NCBI GenBank assembly: GCA_029225565.1 | Contig: JAQXWS010000038.1 | Location: 1 to 64,000 of the forward strand | Reading direction: 5' to 3' | DNA: 64,000 bases | Source of the DNA: Eubacteriales bacterium | GTDB lineage: Bacteria; Bacillota; Clostridia; Oscillospirales; Acutalibacteraceae | In this document: positions 1-7,527 of the stretch, one piece after another | Layout of the letters: every line of letters starts with the position of its first letter | Numbering within the stretch: the stretch's first letter is position 1 | Made by a program: the position numbers and the translations under genes | The notes under the pieces: model-generated | Told to the model about the DNA's origin: nothing | What the model saw: the letters and a program-made list of their open reading frames with translations, nothing else | Database searches by the model: none

Positions 1-156
1 AGCGGCTTAGACATCTAATGATGAATCTAAGCCGCTTTTGGCGTTTTTCGTTTTTTGCTCAGTCGAGGTACCATCGTACATCTTCCTTCGCAAGAAAACG
101 AAATTCAATCCCATTTCTCGAAGTCTGTCAGCGTGTAGAAAAAGTGGGTTGAACCA
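1..156 (+). mobile_element. MITE-like repeat copy A (cut by window start); right-end sequence fused directly to a left-end-like fragment
   Basis: Bases 1-140 match the 3' part of copies B, C and E (AGCGGCTTAGACATCTAATGATGAATCTAAGCCGCT...TTCTCGAAGTCTGTCAGCGTGTAGAA). Bases 141-156 AAAGTGGGTTGAACCA match the left end of the same element. Confidence 0.8.
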
Positions 157-178
157 TCTGCTTTTGCAGATGGCTTTT
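154..178 (+). terminator. intrinsic terminator-like hairpin CCATCTGC-tttt-GCAGATGG followed by T tract
   Basis: 8-bp inverted repeat followed by CTTTTT. Confidence 0.6.
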
Positions 179-265
179 TAATTTTTTGTAAACGCATTGT
201 AAATCTTTGTCCGTTCTGTTGTATCCCCGTGTTGGGTATGATATATTCCTGTTGGAGGGATAGAT

Positions 266-1045
266 ATGACCGGAACAAAATCTGTTATTATTCGCGTAAT
301 TATTCTGTTATTGGCAATACTTTTACTATTGGCATACATAGGCCCTTTGATTACAGTGGGAGAACTGAATTTGGGCAATATTTTCGGCTACTGTGTTGCA
401 GGCTTGGTGGCTGTGTATTCAGCCTTTATGAATAAGATTAACACAAAAATTGTGCAGCTTTGGAGCCAAAAAAGGGGAAGAGTCGGTGTGAGCATAGTGT
501 GCGCCCTTTTGATGCTGGGACTGGTGTATTTTGGAACTCTATTTGGTATGATTGCAAATTACAGCAAAACAGATAGTGCCCGCAGTCAGGTGGTTGTTGT
601 TCTGGGTTGTAAGGTGGTTGGCGAGAAACCCGGGGTATTCCTTAGGCAAAGAATCAATACGGCATACAATTACCTACAGGACAATCCCGATGCTGTTGCA
701 GTCCTTTGCGGCGGACAGGGCAGCGACGAAAATATCAGCGAGGGTCAATGTATGTACAACGCTTTGGTTGATATGGGCGTATCACCACAGCGATTGTATG
801 TTGAGAATCAATCCACATCAACGCAGGAAAACTTTATGTTTGCCCGACAATTGCTTGATAAGCAGGGGATTACTGCAAAGGAAATTACCGTGGTTACTCA
901 TGATTTTCACCAATTCAGGGCCTCTCTGTACGCAAAGAAATATGGGTTTGTTACTCACAGTATGCCCGCCAAAACACCATGGTCGGGGTACATTACCTTT
1001 GTTACCAGAGAGATATTTGCAGTAACAGCGATGATATTAAAATAA
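266..1045 (+). CDS. YdcF/SanA-like (DUF218) membrane protein
   Basis: N-terminal TM segments; VVVLGCKVVGEKPGVFLRQRINTAYNYL and AVLCGGQGSDENISEGQCMYNAL motifs typical of the YdcF family. Confidence 0.85.
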   Translation: MTGTKSVIIRVIILLLAILLLLAYIGPLITVGELNLGNIFGYCVAGLVAVYSAFMNKINTKIVQLWSQKRGRVGVSIVCALLMLGLVYFGTLFGMIANYSKTDSARSQVVVVLGCKVVGEKPGVFLRQRINTAYNYLQDNPDAVAVLCGGQGSDENISEGQCMYNALVDMGVSPQRLYVENQSTSTQENFMFARQLLDKQGITAKEITVVTHDFHQFRASLYAKKYGFVTHSMPAKTPWSGYITFVTREIFAVTAMILK

Positions 1046-1069
1046 GGAACGGTGCTCCGTTCCTTATTT
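1044..1069. repeat. left copy of 26-bp terminator-containing direct repeat flanking MITE copy B
   Basis: AAGGAACGGTGCTCCGTTCCTTATTT versus right copy 1353-1378 AAGGAAAGGTGCTCCGATCCTTATTT (2 differences). Confidence 0.85.
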
Positions 1070-1352
1070 CAGACTGTCGATAAAGTGGGTTGAACCACGC
1101 CAAATAATATAATGTTTAACCGATTTCTGCCTCTCTTGAGTAAAGAAAGGTGGGTGCGATTATCGCACTTGGAAAGATTGTAAAAGCGGCTTAGGCATCT
1201 AATGATGAATCTAAGCCGCTTTGGCGTTTTTCGTTTTTTGCTCAGTCGAGGTACCATCGTACATCTTCCTTCGCAAGAAAACGAAATTCAATCCCAATTC
1301 TCGAAGTCTGTCAGCGTGTAGAAATTTATAATTTGACTTATTCTACACGCTG
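1070..1352 (+). mobile_element. MITE-like repeat copy B (283 bp)
   Basis: CAGACTGTCGATAAAGTGGGTTGAACC...TTCTACACGCTG; same sequence recurs at 6723, 9646 (inverted) and 10921. Confidence 0.88.
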
Positions 1353-1378
1353 AAGGAAAGGTGCTCCGATCCTTATTT
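1353..1378. repeat. right copy of 26-bp terminator-containing direct repeat flanking MITE copy B
   Basis: AAGGAAAGGTGCTCCGATCCTTATTT. Confidence 0.85.
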
Positions 1379-1382
1379 TTTG

Positions 1383-3131
1383 CTATTTTGTTGGGAATTG
1401 AGAATTGTACAGAGTATAGTAGAATCCTTTTTTCTTCAGCAGTTCCTTATGAGTGCCCTGCTCCACAATGTTGCCGTCATTCATTACCAATATGATGTCG
1501 GCTTCCTTGATGGTAGCCAGTCTGTGAGCCACAATGAATGTTGTTCTGCCCTCCATCAAAGTGGCAAACGCCTTTTGAATTTTTATTTCTGTGCGGGTAT
1601 CAATTGATGATGTCGCCTCGTCCAGTATAAGCATTGGGGGTTTGCACAGCATCAATCGTGTGATACACAGCAGCTGCTTTTGTCCGGCTGACAGACTGCC
1701 TCCGTCCTCGCCTATTATGGTGTCATATCCCTGTGGCAAACGCTTTATAAATGAGTGTGAGTGTGCCTTTTTTGCCGCTTGGATTACTTCCCGGTCCGTG
1801 GCGTCCGGGGCTCCAATCTTGATATTATCGCGTATTGTGCCGGATTTTAGCCATGTTTCCTGCAGCACCATACCGTAACTGAATCTTAGGGACTTCATAG
1901 TAATGTCGTTGTAGTCCCTGCCGTCCAGCAGTATATGTCCGCTGTCAGGGTCGTAAAATCGCATCAGCAGATTGATAAGTGTGGTTTTGCCGCAGCCTGT
2001 GGGTCCCACAATAGCCACTCTTTGTCCTGCTTTAACGGATAGATTAAAGCTTTCAATCAGCTTCTTGCTCTTTGTGTAGGAAAAGCTGACGTTCCTTATT
2101 TCAAGATTACCGTCAACATTGGTGATTTCCACAGCGCTCTCTTTATCGGGCGCTACGCTTTCTTCTTCCAGAAGCTGCAGCAGTCTTGCAGCGCAGGCTA
2201 TGGCGTTTTGCAATTCGGTTACTACGCCGCTGATTTCGTTAAAGGGCTTTGTATATTGGTTTGCGTATGCCAAAAAGCAGGTCAGCACTCCTACGGTGAT
2301 GGCGCTCTGGTTCGTCTTTACCGCCAGCAATGCGCCGCATAGGGCAACAGCTGCATATACTATTGCGTTTACAAATCTTGTTGCCGGGTTTGTAATGGAC
2401 GAAAAGAATGTTGCCTTTAGCGAATATCCACGCAATCTCTCGTTGATTTCGTCAAACTTGGCTATATTTTCGTCATCGTGACAGTAGGCATATACTACCT
2501 TTTGGTTGCCTATCATCTCGTCAATAAAGGATGTTTGCTCGCCTCTGGTTTCGCTCTGGAGCTTGAACATTGTATATGTTTTTTTTGCCACAAAGCCGGC
2601 GATAAAAAATGACAACGGAGTAATTATAACCACTACCAGCGTAATCCAGATGTTGATACTCAGCATAAAGCAGAGAGTACCGACGATGGTGACAACACCG
2701 GTAAAAAATTGGGAGAATCCCATCAGCAGTCCGTCGGCAAATTGGTCCACATCGGCAATTACCCGCGACACAATCTCGCCGGCAGGGTGGGAGTCGATGT
2801 AACTGATAGGCAGGGACTCTATTTTTGTAAATGCTCTTTGGCGCATATCCCTTACTACATTAAAGGTGATTTTGTTATTGAGCACATTCATTATCCATTG
2901 GCACAGAGCTACTGCCGCTATGATGGCACAAATTTCAACAAGAATCTTAACAATCTCTTTCAGCTCAACAATTCCCGTGCCGATTATTCTGTCTATGGCA
3001 TTGCCTACCAGCACCGGTACGTACAATGTGCCGGCAACGCTGACCAGCGCCATCAGCATGGATAACACCAGGTGGATTTTGTATCTGCCGATATATGACA
3101 GCACCTTTTTGATAACAACCTTGTTACCCAT
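1383..3131 (-). CDS. ABC transporter, fused permease/ATP-binding protein (heterodimer partner 1)
   Basis: TM domain; Walker A GPTGCGKTT, signature LSAGQKQLL, Walker B LILDEATSS. Confidence 0.93.
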   Translation of the reverse strand: MGNKVVIKKVLSYIGRYKIHLVLSMLMALVSVAGTLYVPVLVGNAIDRIIGTGIVELKEIVKILVEICAIIAAVALCQWIMNVLNNKITFNVVRDMRQRAFTKIESLPISYIDSHPAGEIVSRVIADVDQFADGLLMGFSQFFTGVVTIVGTLCFMLSINIWITLVVVIITPLSFFIAGFVAKKTYTMFKLQSETRGEQTSFIDEMIGNQKVVYAYCHDDENIAKFDEINERLRGYSLKATFFSSITNPATRFVNAIVYAAVALCGALLAVKTNQSAITVGVLTCFLAYANQYTKPFNEISGVVTELQNAIACAARLLQLLEEESVAPDKESAVEITNVDGNLEIRNVSFSYTKSKKLIESFNLSVKAGQRVAIVGPTGCGKTTLINLLMRFYDPDSGHILLDGRDYNDITMKSLRFSYGMVLQETWLKSGTIRDNIKIGAPDATDREVIQAAKKAHSHSFIKRLPQGYDTIIGEDGGSLSAGQKQLLCITRLMLCKPPMLILDEATSSIDTRTEIKIQKAFATLMEGRTTFIVAHRLATIKEADIILVMNDGNIVEQGTHKELLKKKGFYYTLYNSQFPTK

Positions 3132-4851
3132 TTGCCGTCACCTCCTCCTGGGAGAATTGCGAGTCGTATATTTCTTTATATACCTCACAGCTTGTCAGTA
3201 ATTCCTCGTTGGTGCCCATACCTACGCACTGGCCGTCATCCAGCACTATGATTTTGTCGGCAGTCAGCATTGACGAGCATCTTTGGGATACAATAAACAG
3301 GGTGGGCTTGTAATCCAGATTTAGTATTGCCTCACGCAACGCCTTTTCTGTAGCAAAGTCCAGGGCAGATGAGCTGTCGTCCAGTATCAGTATTTCCGGC
3401 TTGCCTACCAGCGCTCTGGCAATGGTCATTCTTTGCCTTTGACCACCGGACAAATTTGAGCCGTACTGCTCAATCTGTGTATTCAGTCCGCCTTTTTCGT
3501 ATATAGTATCATACACTTGGGCCGTCTTTAACGCCCGGTCAATTTCCTCATCCGTGGCGTTGGCATTGCCCCATTTGATATTTTCCCTCACAGTTCCCTT
3601 AAACAGTACAGCCTTTTGCATAACAAAGCCAATGTGCCTACTGATTTCTTCCTTGGTGTAGCTGCGTACATCACGACCCAGCACAGTAACCTTGCCCTGC
3701 GTGCAATCGTAGTAGTGAGGTATCAGATTAACCAGCGATGACTTGCCGCTTCCGGTTGAGCCGATAACACCTATTACCTCACCTCTGTCTGCAGAGAATG
3801 TGATATTGCTAAGGCTTTCGTCACCGGCATTTTTGTAGGTCAGCGATACATTATCAAAGGATACGGCATGGCTGTCCACAACAGCGGTATCGTTGCTTGC
3901 TTGCAGGGTATTGTCCATATCCAGAACGGCGGCGATTCTGTCGCCGGATGCAAAGCCCTTTGTGATGGTAACAATCAGGTTGGCAAATTTGATTAGCTCA
4001 ACAAGGATTTGGCTCATATAGTTGTATAGCGCTACCACGCTGCCCTGGGAGAGTGAGCCTCCGTTTACTCTCAGCGCGCCGTAGTGAATCAGCCATACTA
4101 TACCCAGATTGATTACAATATACGTCACAGGATTCATCAGTGCAGATATTCTGCCGACCTGCCTTTGAAAATGCGCCAGCAAATCGTTTTTTGCCTTGAA
4201 TCTTGAAAGCTCTTGTTCTTCTTCTGTAAAGGCTCGTATTACCTTAGCGCCGTTTAGGTTTTCTCTGGTGGCGAGGGTTACATCGTCCAGAGTGTTTTGC
4301 ACCCTTTTGTACATGGGTACGGTCAGCTTCATTATGGTTGCTACTATTACTGATAGTGATGCAATGACAATCAGGAATATCAGCCCTGCCTTTATATCTA
4401 TCATCAGCGCCATAAACAGCGCGCCGCCTACAATGAACGGGGAGCGCAGGAACAGGCGCAGCGTCATATTTACACAGCTTTGTGCCTGATTGACATCGGT
4501 TGTCAGTCGGGTGATTAATGTGGATGTGCCTATTCCGTCTATTTCGTTAAAGGAAAAACCCTGGATTTTTTTGAACAGAGATTGCCTTAATTCGGCAGAA
4601 AAGCCTGTAGCAGCCTTTGCGGCAAAGTATTGTGCAGTAATGGCGGCAATCATACCTACAATGGCCAATGCAACCAGAATTGCAGAGTTTTTTAGTACAG
4701 TTGCTGTACTGCCTGCTCTGATGCCGTCATCGATAATTGCAGCTACCACAAGGGGTACAATTAACTCAAATATTGCCTCCAGCATCTTGAACAGGGGAGC
4801 CATTACAGATTCTTTTTTGTAGTTTTTTAGGAATACTAACAATTTTTTCAT
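3124..4851 (-). CDS. ABC transporter, fused permease/ATP-binding protein (heterodimer partner 2)
   Basis: Walker A GSTGSGKSS, signature LSGGQRQRM, degenerate catalytic site LILDDSSSALD; overlaps the downstream partner ORF. Confidence 0.93.
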   Translation of the reverse strand: MKKLLVFLKNYKKESVMAPLFKMLEAIFELIVPLVVAAIIDDGIRAGSTATVLKNSAILVALAIVGMIAAITAQYFAAKAATGFSAELRQSLFKKIQGFSFNEIDGIGTSTLITRLTTDVNQAQSCVNMTLRLFLRSPFIVGGALFMALMIDIKAGLIFLIVIASLSVIVATIMKLTVPMYKRVQNTLDDVTLATRENLNGAKVIRAFTEEEQELSRFKAKNDLLAHFQRQVGRISALMNPVTYIVINLGIVWLIHYGALRVNGGSLSQGSVVALYNYMSQILVELIKFANLIVTITKGFASGDRIAAVLDMDNTLQASNDTAVVDSHAVSFDNVSLTYKNAGDESLSNITFSADRGEVIGVIGSTGSGKSSLVNLIPHYYDCTQGKVTVLGRDVRSYTKEEISRHIGFVMQKAVLFKGTVRENIKWGNANATDEEIDRALKTAQVYDTIYEKGGLNTQIEQYGSNLSGGQRQRMTIARALVGKPEILILDDSSSALDFATEKALREAILNLDYKPTLFIVSQRCSSMLTADKIIVLDDGQCVGMGTNEELLTSCEVYKEIYDSQFSQEEVTANG

Positions 4852-4961
4852 ACAATTTACCTCATTAGGATATTATACAGAAAAATATAAATTAGTCAAA
4901 TTTGTATTGCAATTGATGTTGGTTATGGTATAATCACCTTGATAATTAGAGAGGTGATTTT

Positions 4962-6272
4962 ATGGAGCAAAAACCTGTTACTGCTATTATTGTCGGCGCC
5001 GGACACAGAGCCTTTGTTTACAGCGAATTGGCTGTTACCAATCCCGATATGCTCAGGATTGTCGGCGTTGCAGACCCTAATCCCGTCAGACGCCAAAAGG
5101 CAATGGAGCACTTTGGATTCGGAGAGGATATGTGCTTTGAGAGCGCAGACGAACTTGCCAAGAGAGGCAGAATTGCCGACACCGTCATCAACGGCACTAT
5201 GGACGAGCAGCATTTGGAGACTGCTTTGCCACTGCTGAATTTGGGCTATGATATGCTGTTAGAAAAGCCCTTTGCAGTCAACGAGAGCGAAATGAGACAG
5301 CTTGTGGATTGCGCAAAAAAGAATAATTCCAAGGTTATGATATGTCATGTTCTGCGATATACACCTTTCTATTACGGTATAAAAGAAATTGTTAACCGCG
5401 GAGAGATTGGCGATATTATCAATATTCAGACCACCGAGCATGTTAGCTATCATCATTTGTCAACCTCCTATGTGCGCGGCAAGTGGGCAAACAGCGATAA
5501 GTGCCACACCACAATGCTGCTGGCAAAGTGCTGCCACGACCTGGATATTATGATGTGGATGATGAGTGAGACCCAACCTCGCAAAATTTCTTCCTTTGGC
5601 GGCAAGTATCAGTTCAAGCCCGAGAACGCCCCAAAGGGCGCAGGCACAATTTGTATGAAGGATTGTCCGCTGGTTGATACCTGCGTATATAGTACCAAAA
5701 GACTGTATATTGACCATCCGGACAGATGGTCATTTTATGTGTGGGATGCGCTGGAGGGCATTGATAATCCTACTATTCAGGACAAGATTGCATTGATGAA
5801 ATCCGATAATCCTTATGCTCGTTGTATCTACAAGTGCGACAACAATGTTGTGGACCACCAGTCCGTTATGGTGGAGTTTGAGTCAGGCGCAACCGGTACC
5901 CACAATATGGTTGGAGGCTCTGCCGAGCCACGCAGAAATATACATATCATCGGTACAAAAGGCGAGATATTCGGCAATTTTGAGGAGAGCAAGTTCACTG
6001 TACTGAAGATTAATCCGTCACCCGATGCACACAACGAGGAGTGCGATGTCGAGGTCCACGACCTCAAGGTATCCGGAGATATGGTGGGTGCTTACGGCGG
6101 ACACGGTGGAGGCGACCAGCGACTTGCAGCCGATTTTGTAAAGTTTATTCGCGGCGAGGAGCCGTCATTGGCTTGCACCTCTATATTTGATAGTGTAGCG
6201 GGTCATCTCAGCGTTTACCTTGCCGATGACTCCCGTGAGAACGGCGGCACACCGCAGAATGTAAACATATAG
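4962..6272 (+). CDS. Gfo/Idh/MocA-family oxidoreductase
   Basis: N-terminal VGAGHRAFVYSEL nucleotide-binding region; EKPFAVNESEM motif (EKP typical of the family). Confidence 0.88.
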   Translation: MEQKPVTAIIVGAGHRAFVYSELAVTNPDMLRIVGVADPNPVRRQKAMEHFGFGEDMCFESADELAKRGRIADTVINGTMDEQHLETALPLLNLGYDMLLEKPFAVNESEMRQLVDCAKKNNSKVMICHVLRYTPFYYGIKEIVNRGEIGDIINIQTTEHVSYHHLSTSYVRGKWANSDKCHTTMLLAKCCHDLDIMMWMMSETQPRKISSFGGKYQFKPENAPKGAGTICMKDCPLVDTCVYSTKRLYIDHPDRWSFYVWDALEGIDNPTIQDKIALMKSDNPYARCIYKCDNNVVDHQSVMVEFESGATGTHNMVGGSAEPRRNIHIIGTKGEIFGNFEESKFTVLKINPSPDAHNEECDVEVHDLKVSGDMVGAYGGHGGGDQRLAADFVKFIRGEEPSLACTSIFDSVAGHLSVYLADDSRENGGTPQNVNI

Positions 6273-6341
6273 GAGATTATATCTATACCGTTTAAAATAA
6301 AGGCTTTGGTGATTATAGAGTAATTGACAAGGTAAAAATAG

Positions 6342-6563
6342 GTGATTGATATGGATAAAACTATCAGAAATAGTCTTGAAAACAGTCTGAGAAAAGTATT
6401 TGATGATGACGAATTTGTTATGTGTGTTATATCACATTTGACAACGGATGAACAACGCAAGGCTTTTATTGGCCATATTAAAAACAATCCCAAAATTACA
6501 TCTGAGGAAATAACTCTAATGTCAATATCTACTTATAGAAATGAATTTAGCACTTTGCAATAG
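6342..6563 (+). CDS. hypothetical small protein (73 aa)
   Basis: ORF MIDMDKTIRNSLENSLRKVF..., followed by a terminator hairpin that overlaps its stop codon. Confidence 0.55.
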   Translation: MIDMDKTIRNSLENSLRKVFDDDEFVMCVISHLTTDEQRKAFIGHIKNNPKITSEEITLMSISTYRNEFSTLQ

Positions 6564-6578
6564 CAAGGTGCTATTTTT
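6549..6578 (+). terminator. terminator AGCACTTTGC-aata-GCAAGGTGCT + ATTTTTA
   Basis: 10-bp stem (one G-T pair) followed by T-rich tract; contains the stop codon of the 73-aa ORF. Confidence 0.7.
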
Positions 6579-6603
6579 ATGCATAAATTTAATAGTTGAT
6601 TAG

Positions 6604-6633
6604 GCACTTTGCTGTATGCAGGGTGTTTTTTTC
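6604..6633 (+). terminator. second, related terminator GCACTTTGC-tgtat-GCAGGGTGT + T7
   Basis: 9-bp stem with G-T pairs followed by TTTTTT. Confidence 0.65.
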
Positions 6634-6692
6634 ATATTCTCGGCAGAGATATAAAATGCCATCATGAGGGTTCAAGTCCGATTATATTAAAT

Positions 6693-6722
6693 AAAGCAGT
6701 CACTCAAAAGAGTAACTGCTTT
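6693..6722. repeat. left copy of 30-bp direct repeat (tRNA-Leu terminator hairpin) flanking MITE copy C
   Basis: AAAGCAGTCACTCAAAAGAGTAACTGCTTT, identical at 7011-7040 and again at 7211-7240. Confidence 0.9.
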
Positions 6723-7010
6723 CAGACTGTCGATAAAGTGGGTTGAACCACGCAAAATAATACAGTATTTAACCGATTTCTGCCTCTCTTGAGTAAAGAA
6801 AGGTGGGTGCGTTTTATCGTACTCGTAGATATTGTAAAAGTTGCTTAGACATCTAATGATTAATCTAAGCCACTTTTTTGCGTTTTTCGTTTTTTGCTCA
6901 GTCGAGGTACCATCGTACATCTTCCTTCGCAAGAAAACGAAATTCAATCCCATTTCTCGCAGTCTGCCAGCGTGTAGAAATTTATAATTTGACTTTTTCT
7001 ACACGCTGAA
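6723..7010 (+). mobile_element. MITE-like repeat copy C (about 286-288 bp)
   Basis: CAGACTGTCGATAAAGTGGGTTGAACCACG...TTCTACACGCTGAA; same family as copy B. Confidence 0.88.
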
Positions 7011-7040
7011 AAAGCAGTCACTCAAAAGAGTAACTGCTTT
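7011..7040. repeat. right copy of 30-bp direct repeat flanking MITE copy C
   Basis: identical to 6693-6722. Confidence 0.9.
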
Positions 7041-7183
7041 ATTTGGTGCGGAAGAAGGGACTTTCGTCGTAACAAACTCCGTGATTGGAGCCAAAAGCAA
7101 GCTTTTGCTAATAATCACTTCATTTGTTACTCCTCTCAAAAACTGCCGTACAGTAGTGCGTCAGTTTTTGTGTTTTTTATTGT

Positions 7184-7263
7184 GAGGGTTCAAGTCCGAT
7201 TATATTAAATAAAGCAGTCACTCAAAAGAGTAACTGCTTTATTTGGTGCGGAAGAAGGGACTT
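7184..7263. repeat. intact copy of an 80-bp direct repeat (tRNA-Leu 3' end + terminator + inverted tRNA fragment); the other copy is 6666-6722 plus 7041-7063, split by MITE copy C
   Basis: GAGGGTTCAAGTCCGATTATATTAAATAAAGCAGTCACTCAAAAGAGTAACTGCTTTATTTGGTGCGGAAGAAGGGACTT present in both. Confidence 0.85.
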
Positions 7264-7329
7264 GAACCCTCATGAACTTGCATTCACTAGAACCTGAATC
7301 TAGCGCGTCTGCCATTCCGCCACTTCCGC
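7244..7329 (-). tRNA. tRNA-Leu (anticodon CAG), CCA encoded
   Basis: Reverse strand GCGGAAGTGGCGGAATGGCAGACGCGCTAGATTCAGGTTCTAG...GGGTTCAAGTCCCTTCTTCCGCACCA; long variable arm; anticodon loop TTCAGGT. Confidence 0.95.
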
Positions 7330-7527
7330 AAGTGCTCATATATATTATCACATCCTTTTTGATTTGTCAAAGGGTTTTTAATCATTTGTAAAAAAAATCA
7401 TATTGAGGCGAGTAATGTATTGCCCAATTAGTAAAAATTCAACTTGTATTTGCTAATTATGTTTGCTATAATATTGTCGCAAATTTATAGGAGAGGAATA
7501 GCAGATAATTTCTGTTTAGGTTTAATT

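Noticed and set aside
1069-1257. 62-aa ORF inside MITE copy B and 88-aa ORF 6687-6953 inside copy C (shared ...LIIRCLS.FYN... peptides)
   Set aside because: Similar peptides arise because the DNA repeat is conserved. ORF ends and frames differ between copies, no transposase motifs are visible, and the stretches cross the element's hairpins. Treated as non-coding.
2119-2802. Plus-strand ORFs within the ABC transporter genes
   Set aside because: Antisense to strongly supported ABC transporter coding sequences; no RBS or recognisable domains.
7444-7527. 28-codon N-terminal extension of the purF-like ORF
   Set aside because: Region reads as AT-rich promoter/leader and homology-like sequence starts at MGGFFGV; the extension does not restore a catalytic Cys in the right context.
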